A DNA stretch of 64,000 bases, taken from assembly GCA_022497155.1 (NCBI GenBank), contig MU385716.1:1178001-1242000 (forward strand), given 5' to 3'. This document shows positions 46,381-58,938 of this stretch, piece by piece. Both the position numbers and the translations under genes were made by a program. Position 1 is the first letter of the stretch; every line of letters starts with the position of its first letter. Origin of the DNA: Whalleya microplaca (Eukaryota > Ascomycota > Sordariomycetes > Xylariales > Xylariaceae). The notes under the pieces are model-generated. The model was not told where the DNA came from. It saw only the letters and a program-made list of their open reading frames with translations, and ran no database searches.

Positions 46381-49300
46381 ACACTTTCTAGGCATACGGG
46401 CTTGCTATTACCGATTGATAAGTCAGGATCGGAAATTGAATGGATAAGCATTCTATGCAGTGTATAAAGTGTGAGATACTGGTACCGTGTGCTTCTTCAA
46501 CTGTATAAGTAGTTTGAAGGGGGGACAGCCCCTTGCTAGATAGGCAGTGCGCTTTCAGTTGAGAATCAATATAAGCCTGTCTTTACCGCATCGCGAATGT
46601 AATTATGAGAATACTGATACAAAATGTATCCGATATGGCTCATATGAAGTTCAGATAAATTTCATGCAATGAATACTATCAAAATTTGGATTTTATGTGG
46701 CTTCTTGTGCATGGCGACGTGGCTATGGCCCCTCTCCCCGTCTTCTCTTTACTGAAGTAACAGGAACAATATATTTCCCCCTCTTATTTCACGTAAGCTT
46801 GCACTGAATTCACGCCGTACTGGAAGCAAATCGTTCCAGATTTTTACACATGACAGAGACGACAACTAGAACTGCCAGCGAAGATGGCCCTTAGAGTTGG
46901 TCCAAAGACATTCTGATCAACATCATGGTCTATTTCGACTTACGAACCGAGACTTCGGCGTTCACAATCTCCTTGTTAACGAGTAGGTGAACATAATGGC
47001 TGTCATCGACCTTCACAGAGTTCTGGCCACAGCAACTGAACCGGTTTCTCGATTTCTTCACTTCGGCGACATGGACCCCTAGCCATCGGGGTTTGTCCCA
47101 GACCCGCAATGTCTTTCATGTTTAGACTCATAGAGAAGACAGTCCCTCGACTGCCAATGTATAAGATAACAACCTGCGATACCGAGTCGAAGCTGACGTA
47201 CAGTCTTGATTTGGATGGGACAACTGTTAGTTCTCTGACGCTGTTGATGCCCGTCGCGCTTGTCGGGGGACTTTAAAGCTGCTATATCTAGTCACCGGAA
47301 GTCCGTTAACGATAAGCGGATGAAATTTTGCTTCAAACCGTCGCAATCAAATCTGATAGGGAACGTGGCGTCATAAGAACACTTACGGAACAGTCAGGGA
47401 CACTTGGCTCGCATCTTGGAGGTGAGCCACAGTAGGTATTTATGGTATCAGGAATTCGGCAACCTCCCTTCAATGGCCAACTACAATATGCCATTCAATG
47501 GCGAGGCTCTTTCTAACTAATGACAGCAGTAAGTAATATGATAACCACGTCTGGTGTCAACGCATTACTGACTTTTAACACAGTCAGTGGAACACAGATG
47601 GGTGGAAATAATAACTTGCTGTCCGTTTTACAAAGGCACCCAGTGCTAGGAATCAACAAATGGACTTTATAGCAACCACTATACAATTCCAAGAAATCAA
47701 ACATATTATCTTATCTTTTGATTGCTTGCTAACATTTCGCTAGACGCGGACTTTTTACTGCATCTAACTACGAATCATTTCGTACGTAACTATTATCTGG
47801 TCCTGACGAGCCATCCAGCAAACCGACTCACTTTTAGTTGGCAGTACGGCCGATTCCTCCATTGCCTATTCTAACTCTAGAGTAATAACACGTTTTTAAC
47901 TCCCTTTGATAGCATTAACACACTTACTGCACAAGACATTGCTGATAAGTTGGTCACAACTCTCTGATTTCTCGGGCATGGTGTACGCTATGGCTGTGGT
48001 CTCGTAGTACTAGGCCGCATATGCCGTGTCGAATACCGGCCTGGTAACTTTTGGACGGAAGTGTTTGATAAAGCGCATATGCTCTTAACTCAAAAGTCGC
48101 TCTAGATAGAGGGCGTATGAGCGCTTGATATACTACAAGACTCGCCTCTGGTGACATCGGAATCGTACAATTCTGCGATGTATGTATGACAGCATACGGC
48201 CGATGAAACATTGAGACGCAGCCATCGGCAGAACAGTTTCAAGGCCTTTTATCGTGAAAGCATCCGTCATTGGGTGGCCTATGAGGTATTCGCCGCAAGT
48301 AGAAGCCCCTCAACTGTGAAACCGTACGATGGACCGTACGACGGAGGTTTCTCGTAATATATTTCCGGATCTGATCATTATCTCTGGTTCCCCTTTCCAC
48401 CTGGCTTTAGATATTATCCTGATATCTATCGTCATCAGGCAAGTACTCTTTGAACAAAAAAATTGAGCGGTAGCTGCTCCATAACACAGCTAGGTCGTTA
48501 GTCAGCTCGTGCAGCGGAATGCTCTTTCAGTGACCTCAGACCTCCGAGGTGCGAAAACATCCGGGCGTCGCCGCCGTCATACAGCGTACAATGCCTAGTA
48601 CGGTTATTTCAAGAAACGAGTGGTTAGCTGAGAGAGCGAAGGGGTTGACCACTTAGTCCTGGATAGTAACGCTAGCGCTAGTCTGAACGATGATTGCCAA
48701 GCAATCTAAATTGATAGGTGGAAGTGAACGAACACCTAGAGTAGTAGCTCAATAAAAGTGACATTCACATATATTGTAAGTGATGATTGATGCTAATGAC
48801 AGATGGAGTCAATCCCCACAACCCAAGCTGGACGGACCATTCTTGGAATTGCGATGGTCTCTCCGGCTCCGGAATAGGGGACTCTAGCAACTACCACGCG
48901 AGCGACCGGTCGATCGCACGGTCCGGAGGTTATCTTTTTGTTGTATGTAGGCAATGTAGGTATGCGTATGTATGTATGTAGGTTGCGTAGGTAGTGTAGG
49001 TAGTCAGGTAGTGTACCTAAGATCACTCGGTCATGATTTTGCGACTTATTTTAGTCGCATGTTATTAGTAAGATATTCACACAGAGCAAGTTTGCAGCAT
49101 GTTTATTATCAGGATGTGCAACGCCGTGGAGAAATTCCCTGCGATGATCCTGATCTGTCGGCCAGTCGGCCGTTCCGTCCTGCCGTCGTCCCAGCAGAGG
49201 GGAAATATGGCGCAAGGATGCTTATGTATTAGTGGAATTCAAGCGGCAGCGATCTGCTGAAGAGCGAAGGGCTTTCGGATCTTGGTGCTCGGGGTAGATG

Positions 49301-49809
49301 TCGATGCAGTAAGTATGCAATTGTCCCTTGCGAGGGAAAATGGCCGTTATGGTTTCTGGGCTCCGGTTACACGGGAGGATGTTGTGTCTGACAAGATCGT
49401 ACGTTCGGTACCCTATATCTTATAATAATGAGTTGTTAGATTTGCATGGTACATAGGTCCCATCAGGACGCACGGGCACTGTAGATTCACATACATATTT
49501 AGGTGCTTAGCCTCTTCGTATCCACAGTTTTTAGCGAAAAGTCGTATTTGTCTGAATTGGCTTATTTCATGTCAAGGCCGTATTAGCCGAGTTATAGGTA
49601 TCATACTATTATGTCCATCGCGAGTAAGTTCATGCAGGGCCGGAGTTGCCTACTGCAAGTGTATATAAAAAGAAGGGAAAAAAAAAACCTGGCAGGCTGG
49701 AAAATCGGCAGACATGTCAACAAGGCTAGTAGTCCTTTTAGGTAGGTAGTATGTACATATGTACCTGAAGCTCCAGCTCGAGGCTAGCACATCTGGTAGG
49801 TACTATGTA

Positions 49810-49867
49810 GACCTAGCAGACCTAGCAGACCTGGAAAGCTGGGACATGCTGGACATGCTGGACATGC
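49810..49867. repeat. Two adjacent 9-bp tandem repeats
   Basis: GACCTAGCA is repeated twice plus a partial unit (49810-49834). Nine bases later GACATGCTG is repeated twice plus a partial unit (49843-49867). The units are related in sequence, suggesting a single origin by slippage. Confidence 0.75.
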
Positions 49868-50159
49868 CCCGTGGCCTGTGCCCCATTCCGCAGTCATCGA
49901 GGCGTCTGATTGGCCGGAGCTGGGTGGCAGTGGGTGGCTAGCAGGCTTGGGGGGGTTCCATCGGGGCTCCATCCATTACGTCGTTTGGATATGGATCTGG
50001 GAATAGTGGAGCCCTGAGATGGGTAGCCAGACCCTCTGAGTTGGATCTATTGGCACCGTAAGAAGTAAGGCGCTGCGTGTCTCTCCAGCTTTCCCACATG
50101 CTTTCCCACAAGCAGCAGTCTACCAGCCAGCCAGCTTACCTTTGCAACATCGCCAACTT

Positions 50160-50634
50160 GACACCAACTCGCACCTCTGACGCCATTCCTTGCTTTTTTT
50201 ATTGCCTTTTCATTTTTATTTTTATTTTCCTTCGTTGCTCCCGCGGCCGTACCATTCCATCCATTCCATCAGACATCAGATCTGTCAAAACCTTGTTACG
50301 TGCATGACTGTCCGTCCGCCCCTACTTGTGTCCCCCTACCTGTACTACGTATATTTTCTTACCTCTCGCTAGCTAGGGAGCCCCTCAGCTCTTATTATTC
50401 ACTAGCTTCACTTAACATCATCTTATCATCTTAACCACAACTAAACAATCATAACAACACGTACACAGTAGACACTCCTTTACGTAACCTGATCTCCTTG
50501 CCCGTACTTTCTCCCTCGCCTTAAGCCCTGAGCCCTTATATGAATGCGTACATTGTTATATACCACTACCCTTCACTGCCAATAGTTGACTTGCCGCTTT
50601 TGAGCTGCTTCAGCAGCGTTCCCTCGTAGTCATT
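50160..50634 (+). promoter_or_regulatory. Pyrimidine-rich promoter/leader of the tricalbin gene
   Basis: Long C+T tracts (for example 50186-50240 and 50315-50345) followed by an A/C-rich leader up to the ATG. CT-rich tracts near transcription starts are common in well-expressed genes of filamentous fungi. The exact transcription start cannot be placed. Confidence 0.4.
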
Positions 50635-53600
50635 ATGGCTACGGCTCAAGACGCGAACGAGCTCAAGCAACAGGGTGCCATTGAAGCTTCGCAAGACCCC
50701 GAATCGTCTGTCAGCGCCGATGACGCCCAGAGGAAATTGGTCGAGGAGAGTAAGAATGCCGGCGTAGCTGCTTTCACTTTCGACCCGGATGCGAGCCCGG
50801 AGGAGAAAAGGGCCCAGACCAAGGCTGTATGCTGTCCGCCATGCTACTTACTGAGAGCGTCAACTGATTTGGCTGTCATTCTAGGCTATACCAGATGAAC
50901 TCCGCCGAACGCGAAAGCCGAAGGGCATTGCCCTTGCCACCGACGTCGACGATGGCAGCAAAGCCGCTTACGATCTCCCCACCCCTTCGAAAGCTGGCGC
51001 CGTTGAGATTGTCAAGGATAACGAAGGCAGGACAATCATTGACGGCAATACCGTGGAAGAGGAGGAGGACCTGGCCGCCAAAGTTGGTTGGACCCAGCGA
51101 TTCGGCTGGCCTACCGAGAGTGTCTTGGCCGGCGAAAGTCTGTTAGATCAATCTACCTGGTTAGAGGAGAAGGTACCTGATCAATTCTTCGGAGGTTAGT
51201 CCAATTGCTTTCCTATGCATCAACGAATCACCGTGAATGCTCACACTATGCAGAATGGTATCACAATGCCGCAATAATCGTCTTTGCCTGTATCGCCTCG
51301 TGGCTAGTCGCGGTACTGGGAGGTGGTCTAGGCTGGATCATAATCGTCATGGCTGGTTGCTCTACCTACTACCGCACATCGATCAGACGAGTCCGACGAA
51401 ATCTGCGCGACGACATTACTCGAGAAATGGCCCTGAAAAGATTAGACACTGACCACGAATCCTTGGAATGGATCAACTCGTTCCTAGTTAAGTTTTGGCC
51501 TATCTACCAGCCCGTCTTGGCCCAGACTATAATCAATTCTGTTGATCAGGTTTTGAGTACGGCAACGCCTGCGTTCCTCGACAGTCTGAAGCTAAAGACA
51601 TTCACTCTGGGATCCAAACCCCCGAGAATGGACCATGTCAAGACCTATCCTAAGGCCGAGGATGATACTGTCATCATGGACTGGAAGTTTAGTTTCACTC
51701 CCAACGATACCGCTGATATGACGTATCGCCAGCTCAAGAATAAGATAAACCCTAAAGTTGTCCTCGAAATCCGCATTGGTAAAGCTATGATTAGCAAGGG
51801 TCTTGATGTCATCGTCGAAGATATGGCCTTCTCTGGCATCATGCGCCTCAAGATCAAGCTTCAGTTTCCCTTTCCTCATATCGAGAAAGTCGAGATGTGC
51901 TTCCTAGAACGTCCTAAGATCGACTATGTCTGCAAGCCGCTTGGTGGTGAGACTTTCGGGTTTGACATCAACTTCATTCCCGGCTTAGAGAGTTTTATCC
52001 AAGAACAGATCCACGGCAACTTGTCTCCCATGATGTATGCACCGAATGTTTTCCCTATCGAAGTAGCCAAGATGCTTGCGGGTTCTCCTGTCGATCAGGC
52101 GATTGGCGTGGTTGCAGTCACGCTCCATGGGGCCCAAGGTCTCAAGAACCCTGATAACTTCTCTGGCAATCCCGATCCGTATGCTGTAGTCACCTTGAAC
52201 AAGCGAGCTCCTCTAGCGCAGACCAAGACTATCAAGGACACTTCCAACCCTCGCTGGAATGAAACACACTACGTCATCATAACCTCCTTCAACGACTCAC
52301 TGGACATTATGGTTTACGACTACAATGATTTCCGCAAGGACAAGGAACTTGGTGTGGCGTCTTTCCAGCTCGAGAGGGTAGAGGAGCTTGGTGTATATGA
52401 GAACGAACGTTTAGAGGTCATCGCGAATGGTAAAGCTCGAGGTGTGGTTAGTGCTGATTTCCGCTTCTTCCCGGTTCTGGAAGCAACAAAGAATGCAGAA
52501 GGCAAAGAGGAGCCTGCGCCAGAGACGAATACTGGTATTCTACGATACACGATCGAGCAAGCAAAAGATCTCGATGGCACCAAGAGCTTGGTTGGCTTGC
52601 TAAACCCTTATGCCATTTTGCTACTCAATGGTAAAGAAGTTCATCACACCAAGAAGCTCAAACGCACCAATAATCCAATCTGGGACAATGGCTCCAAGGA
52701 GATCCTCATTACAGACAAGAAGAATGCCAGGCTGGGTCTTGCTATCAAGGACGATCGTGAAATCGCTGGTGATCAGCTTATTGGTACGTATCAGATCAAG
52801 CTCGATGACATGCTCGAGATGATGGAGAAGGGTCGCGATTGGTATAATTTGGCAGGAGCACAGACCGGACGAGCAAAGCTTACTGCGCAGTGGAAGCCCG
52901 TTGCCTTGTCCGGCGTTCTAGCCGGTACTGGAGGCTACCAAACGCCAATCGGTGTCATGCGTCTCCATTTCAGGAGCGCTCGCGACCTTCGGAATTTTGA
53001 AACTATGGGTAAATCAGATCCTTACGTCCGCGTGCTCCTTTCCGGCATTGAGAAAGGTCGGACGGTGACGCACCGCAACACGCTGAGTCCTGAGTGGGAT
53101 GAAGTCATTTATGTACCAATACACTCGGCAAGAGATCGCCTGACTCTAGAAGTCATGGACGCCGAGAAGATGGGCAAAGATCGTAGCTTGGGTTTAGTCG
53201 AGATATTTGCGGCCGACTATATTGAACAAGACGAGAACGCCGAGTATCTCGTAAATGATCAGAAGAAAGTACACGAAGATGGTCTTCGATTACACGGAAA
53301 GGGTATCGCCAAGGGAACACTCATCCATACCGTCTCTTTCTTCCCATGCCTGAATATAGCAGATCCCGAGGACGAGGAAGAAGAAGAGGGAGAGGGAGAG
53401 GAAGGAGAAGAAAAGGAAGGTGAAACGGGGCCTGAAGTGCCGAAGAAGTCTTTAGATGTTCCTCGATCGTCAGACGCCGGCAAGTTCGCCCCACTCGAAA
53501 GGAAGGAAACCAATAAAGAGCCAACTACGCCGAATACGCCTACCATACCCTTGCCTCCCGTTTCTCCTAGATCAGCCACCACATCAGAGCGTAAATCTCA

Positions 53601-55334
53601 TGATGCGCCAAGGGAGCCCCCCAAGGTTCATCTCAGTCCAGAGGAACTCCTTAAGTATGAGTCGGGCTTCTTAATTTTCAAGCTCTTGGAGGCCGAGATG
53701 CCCAAGGGTGGATCACATCTAGAAATCTATGTCGATGATATGCTATATCCTTCATATATTTCGAGCACCGCCAAGCATAAGACTCACAAGTTCGACGAAA
53801 TTGGAGACTGTTTTATTCGTGAACTGGACTTCTCACGACTGACTATCAAGGTGAGAGAGAAGCGCGAAAAGCCAGGTGAAGAGCGCGATGAGGAGCACAC
53901 TGTAGCCCGTTTGACGGGTAATACTCTTGATACCCTTAAACAATGTCTGGTAAGTATTCATGCATCAGCTCAGTTGACTTAAGTTACTAACGTGCATAGA
54001 ATAACCCGACGGTACTGAGACTCAAGGATGAGGAGAACAGAACTTCTAGTGTTAAGGTTAGCCTGAAGTACTTGCCGGTCAAGATGGCACTCGACCCCAG
54101 CGAGAGTATCAACAATATGGGTAACCTCCGAGTCGATGTGTTGGATGCCACAGATTTGCCATCGGCCGACTCAAACGGCAAGAGCGATCCGTACGCCAAA
54201 TTCGAGCTCAATGGCGTAGAGGTATTCAAGACCAAGACGGTGAAGAAGACCCTCAATCCTACGTGGAATGAATTCTTCGAGGTGGCTATACCATCGCGAA
54301 CCGCAGCCAAATTCCACCTCAAGGTCTACGACTACGACTTTGCAGATAAGCCTGATTTCTTGGGCGGGGCAGATATCAATCTCGAGCAGCTTGACCCGTT
54401 CAGGGCTAAGGAACTCAAGCTGCTCCTCGATGGAAAGTCTGGTACCATCAGATTGCGTCTTCTTTTCAGACCCGATTACGTAACTCGCTCGCGACTAGGC
54501 ACCGGTACATTCGCAGGCACATTCGGCGGGCCTGGCCGGATCGTCACGGGTGTGGTCGGTGCTCCGGTCAAGGGTGGAGTTGCTGTAGCAGGGGTTGTTG
54601 GCCATGGTGTCGGCAAGGGTGCCAGCTTCATCAAGCGTGGCTTCCGAGGTAAGAAGGAGGACGATAGCAATGGCGCAGTCCTGACGCCCAGCACATCTGA
54701 CATTCCATCCATCATAACCAATGGCTCGGATTCCCCAACACCTGTCCCTGGTTCTGGTATCAAACGTTCCACCGGTCTGGCCCTAGAGAATGAATCCGCA
54801 CCTCCCGCAGCCAATGGATCCAAGTCTCCACACGGGCGTACCCCCAGCATGGGTGCTGTTTCTATCAATAGCATGGCCCCAGGTGCTGCCGGCTCGGGGA
54901 CAGCCACTTTCACCGTTGTATCCGCATCTGATTATCCTCCGTCCTCAGATGTTTATGTTCTAATCCGGCAATTGGCACCCAAGGAAAGGGTTATAGGGAA
55001 GACAAAGCACCATGATTCCACCGGACTAGTGCGATTCGATGAGACCTTCAAGCACACCTGCACAGCCGACACCCAGTTCCGCGTCGAGGTCAAGAACCAC
55101 CACACCTTTGGCAGCGACGATGACCTAGGCTCGGCCCTGTACTTCGTCGACGAGACCGGCGGCGGCGAAAAGGAGATCAAGGTCGGCACCGGCACCGTGA
55201 CGCTGAAGAGCACGTTTGTGGAGGCGGGCGGCTCGGAAAGCCCACGACCGGGGAGTTCTGCTGCCCACTCGTCGCGGAGGAGCTTCTTGGGTAGGAAAGA
55301 CGTCCGGCAGAGTCGGGAGGGCACACCTACATAG
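50635..55334 (+). CDS. Tricalbin: SMP and multiple C2 domains, ER-plasma membrane tether
   Basis: Exons are 50635-50826, 50885-51194, 51254-53949 and 54000-55334, with introns of 58, 59 and 50 nt; the last has a CTAAC branch site. The product is 1510 aa, close to yeast Tcb3. A disordered N-terminal cytosolic region precedes a hydrophobic hairpin at about 172-205 (NAAIIVFACIASW, GGLGWIIIVMAG) that should anchor the protein in the ER. An SMP lipid-transfer domain covers about 215-430. C2 domains start near 452, 594, 734, 970 (divergent) and 1106, with a C2-like segment near 1367. Asp ligands typical of calcium binding are clear in the first (NPDPY), third (KSDPY) and fifth (KSDPY...YDYDFADKPDF) domains; the second has NPY instead. 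An acidic Glu-rich linker lies near 872-895. The role inferred is calcium-regulated lipid exchange and cortical ER tethering. Confidence 0.95.
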
Positions 55335-57333
55335 TGACCAAGGACCCAAACTGCGAGAACTCGACCCGCTGTGACAAAAAGTGATTAGGAGGGCTAAGGC
55401 GTTGGCTGTTGCACAAGGTCGGCGGTGTGGTGGATGGGCATCTGGGGAAAACAGTGGGCTTCTTTTCTTTCATTGCGTCGTTGGCTTTACCCTCCCCAAA
55501 ACTACTTGTACCAGCGGGATCTCTCATAGTTGTCAGGACATAAAAAAGTAGATCTTAATCGTCTTAGTCGCTTCGACTTGAATGCTCATGAAGTGATACT
55601 TGATTTTTAACCGACGTTGATCTGAGTGGAATAGTTGGGCATCTCGGTTGGATGGGATATACAGCCTATTGAAACTATAGATGCATTTGTGGCTTTTGTT
55701 ATTGATATACACATAATTTAGGTATTACCTATGTACAAGCATTTAAATTGTGAAGGGTAGGTTAGTTACCTGCGTTCGTAGATTCCTTGTAGTTGTACTG
55801 GAGACTTCATCTTCCTCATGGATCTAGGCGGATGAGACGTCGTCGTTTGAATTTCACCAGTCTCACTATGACGATATCTAGAGCAAATCATTTAGAAACT
55901 TAAGAAATACACAGAAGACTATCTCACATTCTCGATGTCATTGGTGAAGCTGAGGATACTATGGAGATGAATATGTGCCTCTATAAGAATGAGTACAGAG
56001 GCGGTATCTCTCAACTAGAGTATCGCCATAATGGCTGAGTAAAGCTAAGAGGAATTGCGAACATAGAGACCTTCAACGTCGAACTTTTCTCCGAGACTAT
56101 GAATATTCTGGTCATTCATCCAGCTTTTGAAGAGTTAAAAGCATCGCCAGTCATAAGCCGTTTATTCGGCCAACCAACAACTGGGGTAACTGTTAAGAAC
56201 TAAGATCGAGGCTCCTTTCAAGTCCTGTGCAAATCCCCAACAAGCTATTAATAGTCTGCAGTGGCGACCATGGCCTTCAATATTAGGATACCACACCTGA
56301 TAATATAAGTAGAGTCGTTACTTCCAATAGTGGAACTTGTCATTGTTCATTCCTTCGATTCTCTCAAATCTAACCTTTAACTAGAAGGGCCTTTGTGGTA
56401 GTCACGTTTACCCCGGGACACATTCTGGGAACTGCCCTGGAGTATGTACTTGTGAAGGATCTTTACTGTGGACACCGCCACTTCTGAATTATAAGTAATT
56501 ATTAGTTAGAAGGACTGGTCGACTATAAACAATGGTACTTCTTTCCTATCTAGATAACTAGCCCCATACGCATCATTGAGTAGTCAAACCACCTACACCA
56601 TGTCTCGAGAAAAGTCTAGTTGGCTTCTTTCACTTCCCTATCATTTTTCATACACACATTTGCCTCTCGCTATCAATTCGAATCGCATGGTGTACACTTA
56701 CAATAATCATTACTTGGATTATTACTTGAATTATTACTTGGATTATTACATGAATCATTACTTGGATCATTACGCGTCTACTACGAATGAATCGATTAGG
56801 CTACCGAGCCTCCTCATCAGCTGAGTTTGCCTGTGATAACTCCTAGCACTCTGGTATCAAGGCAACACTGTATTGAATGATAACTGGTACGACACAGTTA
56901 CGTCCCAAACGCCCCCAAGATAACGCTCTCACGAACTAACGCAACAGCCGAAGAACCAACGGCTCAGTCAGCTCCGTATCCAAGACTATCACGAGACTTG
57001 CTAGGAAAGGCGCAGTCTATCTACGAACATTATTACGACCAGACGCACAGAGCTCGGCAATTTGCTGTTGTCGAACACGTACTACTTTGGATAAAAGCTA
57101 CCCGTAAACAGGTTTTATGGAGTCTAGGCGTATAGATAGGGGGACCGGCGATGGTTTGGTTGCTTTTTAACTTTTGCAACAATCCAAGCGGGCTGCGCTT
57201 TGAATCCTTTGTGATAAGACTATTGGAGTATGGTATAAACAGATGCACCTTAGCGGAAGCAAGTATTGACCTAAGCATAGATGTGGAAGGCAGACTCCTG
57301 TGAAGTCCTCGACTCCTCTTACAAAGGTAGGCG
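55335..57333. other. Intergenic
   Basis: 2 kb, AT-rich, between tricalbin and the cysteine-rich gene. It contains a 12-bp minisatellite (listed separately) inside a plus-strand frame with an ATG at about 56600. That frame would encode a Tyr/Leu/Asn-rich repeat, but it has no other support as a gene. Confidence 0.4.
56709..56768. repeat. 12-bp minisatellite, five units
   Basis: Consensus ATTACTTGGATT, five tandem units with one to three changes each (G/A, T/A, T/C). Read in the plus frame the units encode alternating YLDY/YLNY-like tetrapeptides. Confidence 0.8.
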
Positions 57334-57555
57334 TATATAAGTCGGCTCGTCCTCCCTCTCACATTCTCTTATTTCTTCTCCTCATCACCAACAACTACAA
57401 TATCACTTCCTCTACTCACCAATTCCTCAACTTATAAATAACAATCCTCACTCATCATCCTTCGAACTCGACACTTTTCGAACTCATCGCTGTTCGAACT
57501 TATCACTACTCTTCCAATTTCTCAACACACCAAATAACCATCAACAGCATCCAAA
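57334..57555 (+). promoter_or_regulatory. Core promoter and leader of the cysteine-rich secreted protein
   Basis: A TATATAA box (57334-57340) lies 216 bases above the ATG. It is followed by a long C/T-rich and then A/C-rich leader, a layout common in strongly expressed fungal genes. The leader holds three tandem 16-base units (57459-57474, 57475-57490, 57491-57506), each with a TTCGAACT core. Confidence 0.6.
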
Positions 57556-58241
57556 ATGAAGTTCATCCTCGGACTGCTGAGTTTCTTCGGCCTCTTCGGC
57601 ACCATGAGTGCCATCATGAGCGCGGAGGAGCTCACAAATGGCAGTAAGTCAATACACAGCCTCGAGAAGCACCGTCTTCTTCCCCTATCTTCCAGGCAGA
57701 ATAGCATCGCTAACCCTTCTAACCCTCAGTGTGGACGGTGCCATACCTCGGGGACGGTGAAGGATCCGAGACGGGGTTCGACTTCGACTGGTCGCGTGCC
57801 ACGATGTGGCAGGAGAATTCGACGGAGGCGCAGGCACTGGAGAAGCGGTGCACGCCTGACCCGTGGGACCTGCCCGGCCACCCGAACGAGCGCCTCCGGA
57901 AGAGGTGCAATATGATCCCCCTCCGCCGCCTTGTGGATTGCCGAACGCGTGATCTCAACATGACGCAGGTGATCCTGGCGAAGGAGAACTTCTTCCGGTG
58001 GATCAGGCAGTCGGAGTCGGAGGGGTGTGTGCCCAAGAAGACTTGCAAGTTCTTCCTGTGGGACGACGCCGTCGTCGGGTCCTGTACCACAGGACACAAC
58101 AACCCGACTTGTGAAAAGGAGTGGTACCTGTCGATGGACTTGCTCGACTGGAGGTGTGGCTGGAGCAGGAGCGCCAGCCTCAAGATAACGGCCTGGAAGA
58201 AATCGTACTTCCGCCTACATCGCAAGGACTGGATCTCTTAG
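57556..58241 (+). CDS. Small secreted cysteine-rich protein, effector candidate
   Basis: Exon 1 is 57556-57643 and exon 2 is 57730-58241; the 86-nt intron has GTAAGT and CTCAG. The product is 199 aa. Residues 1-19 (MKFILGLLSFFGLFGTMSA) are a clear signal peptide. The mature chain has eight cysteines, no membrane anchor, and two kexin-like sites directly before cysteines (LEKR-C and LRKR-C), so it could be processed to smaller forms. Trp and basic residues are frequent toward the C terminus. I do not recognise a domain. A secreted, cysteine-rich protein with a strong-looking promoter fits an effector or antimicrobial role, but this is inference only. The stop codon is about 700 bases from the stop of the convergent GH127 gene. 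Confidence 0.78.
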
Positions 58242-58938
58242 GCGATGTGGGAAGACGATTGAGGGACCCAGGAATACGAGCAATTCATGGTTGGCGGTGG
58301 CGTCCTAGCAATACCACAATAGAACTTTCGATTGCCTAGAGCTTCAAAATTTGGATCAATAAAACAGTGCACAACCCCTATCCTGCCTAAATTATAGAGA
58401 GTTGTGCTATGTCTTTTTTTTTGCTAGCCTCCTAGCACCCAACCACCTATCATTCAATAAGCCCGAATAACAAAATTGTTATGTAATAATCAGTCCGGCC
58501 TGGCTATTGCAGTGATTGTTCGAACATTTATTACAAATTTGCTCAGGTAGTCCGGTGGTTTAAAGCAGGCTTATTACCTCTAGGTTGAAAGTAGTAAAAC
58601 TCATTATAAAATCTAGATAAGCCTATATACGTATGTCATGATAAAGCTCATTAATAAATACCAAATATGAATGCAGAATGTACACGGGGTAAAATCAATC
58701 AGTTCCCTCTTGCTAACGGTTCTCAGTCGACCGCATGTCTCTGAAGGCCGTTGTGACTTCTATGTCCACACTGGCGCCACAACCTCCACACGTCAATATG
58801 CGAGTTCAACCAGATAGCCAGAGACGTTCCCTTTATACTCCTTTCTAAACCCCTCTTATCAAGCCACTGTCCTCATGTTCTCTATATTAATAGTCTACGA
58901 GCTTCATCGCTCCTCGGACTGTAGGGTCTATTAGACAT
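58242..58938. other. Intergenic, tail-to-tail
   Basis: AT-rich spacer between the stops of the cysteine-rich gene and the GH127 gene, expected to hold both 3' ends. No other feature is seen. Confidence 0.5.

Larger units (their letters stand above)
46381..50634. other. 4.3-kb stretch without a supported gene
   Basis: AT-rich to about 48.7 kb, with a fragment at about 46.9-47.3 kb whose translation looks weakly protein-like but has no motif. From 48.9 kb GTAG-rich tracts appear (48.95-49.02 kb). From about 50.1 kb a long pyrimidine-rich tract leads into the tricalbin ATG at 50635 and is probably its promoter and leader. Confidence 0.4.

Noticed and set aside
53259..53582. Minus-strand frame rich in Ser/Pro opposite the tricalbin acidic linker
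   Set aside because: It is the complement of the Glu-rich GAG/GAA codons of tricalbin and has no independent support.
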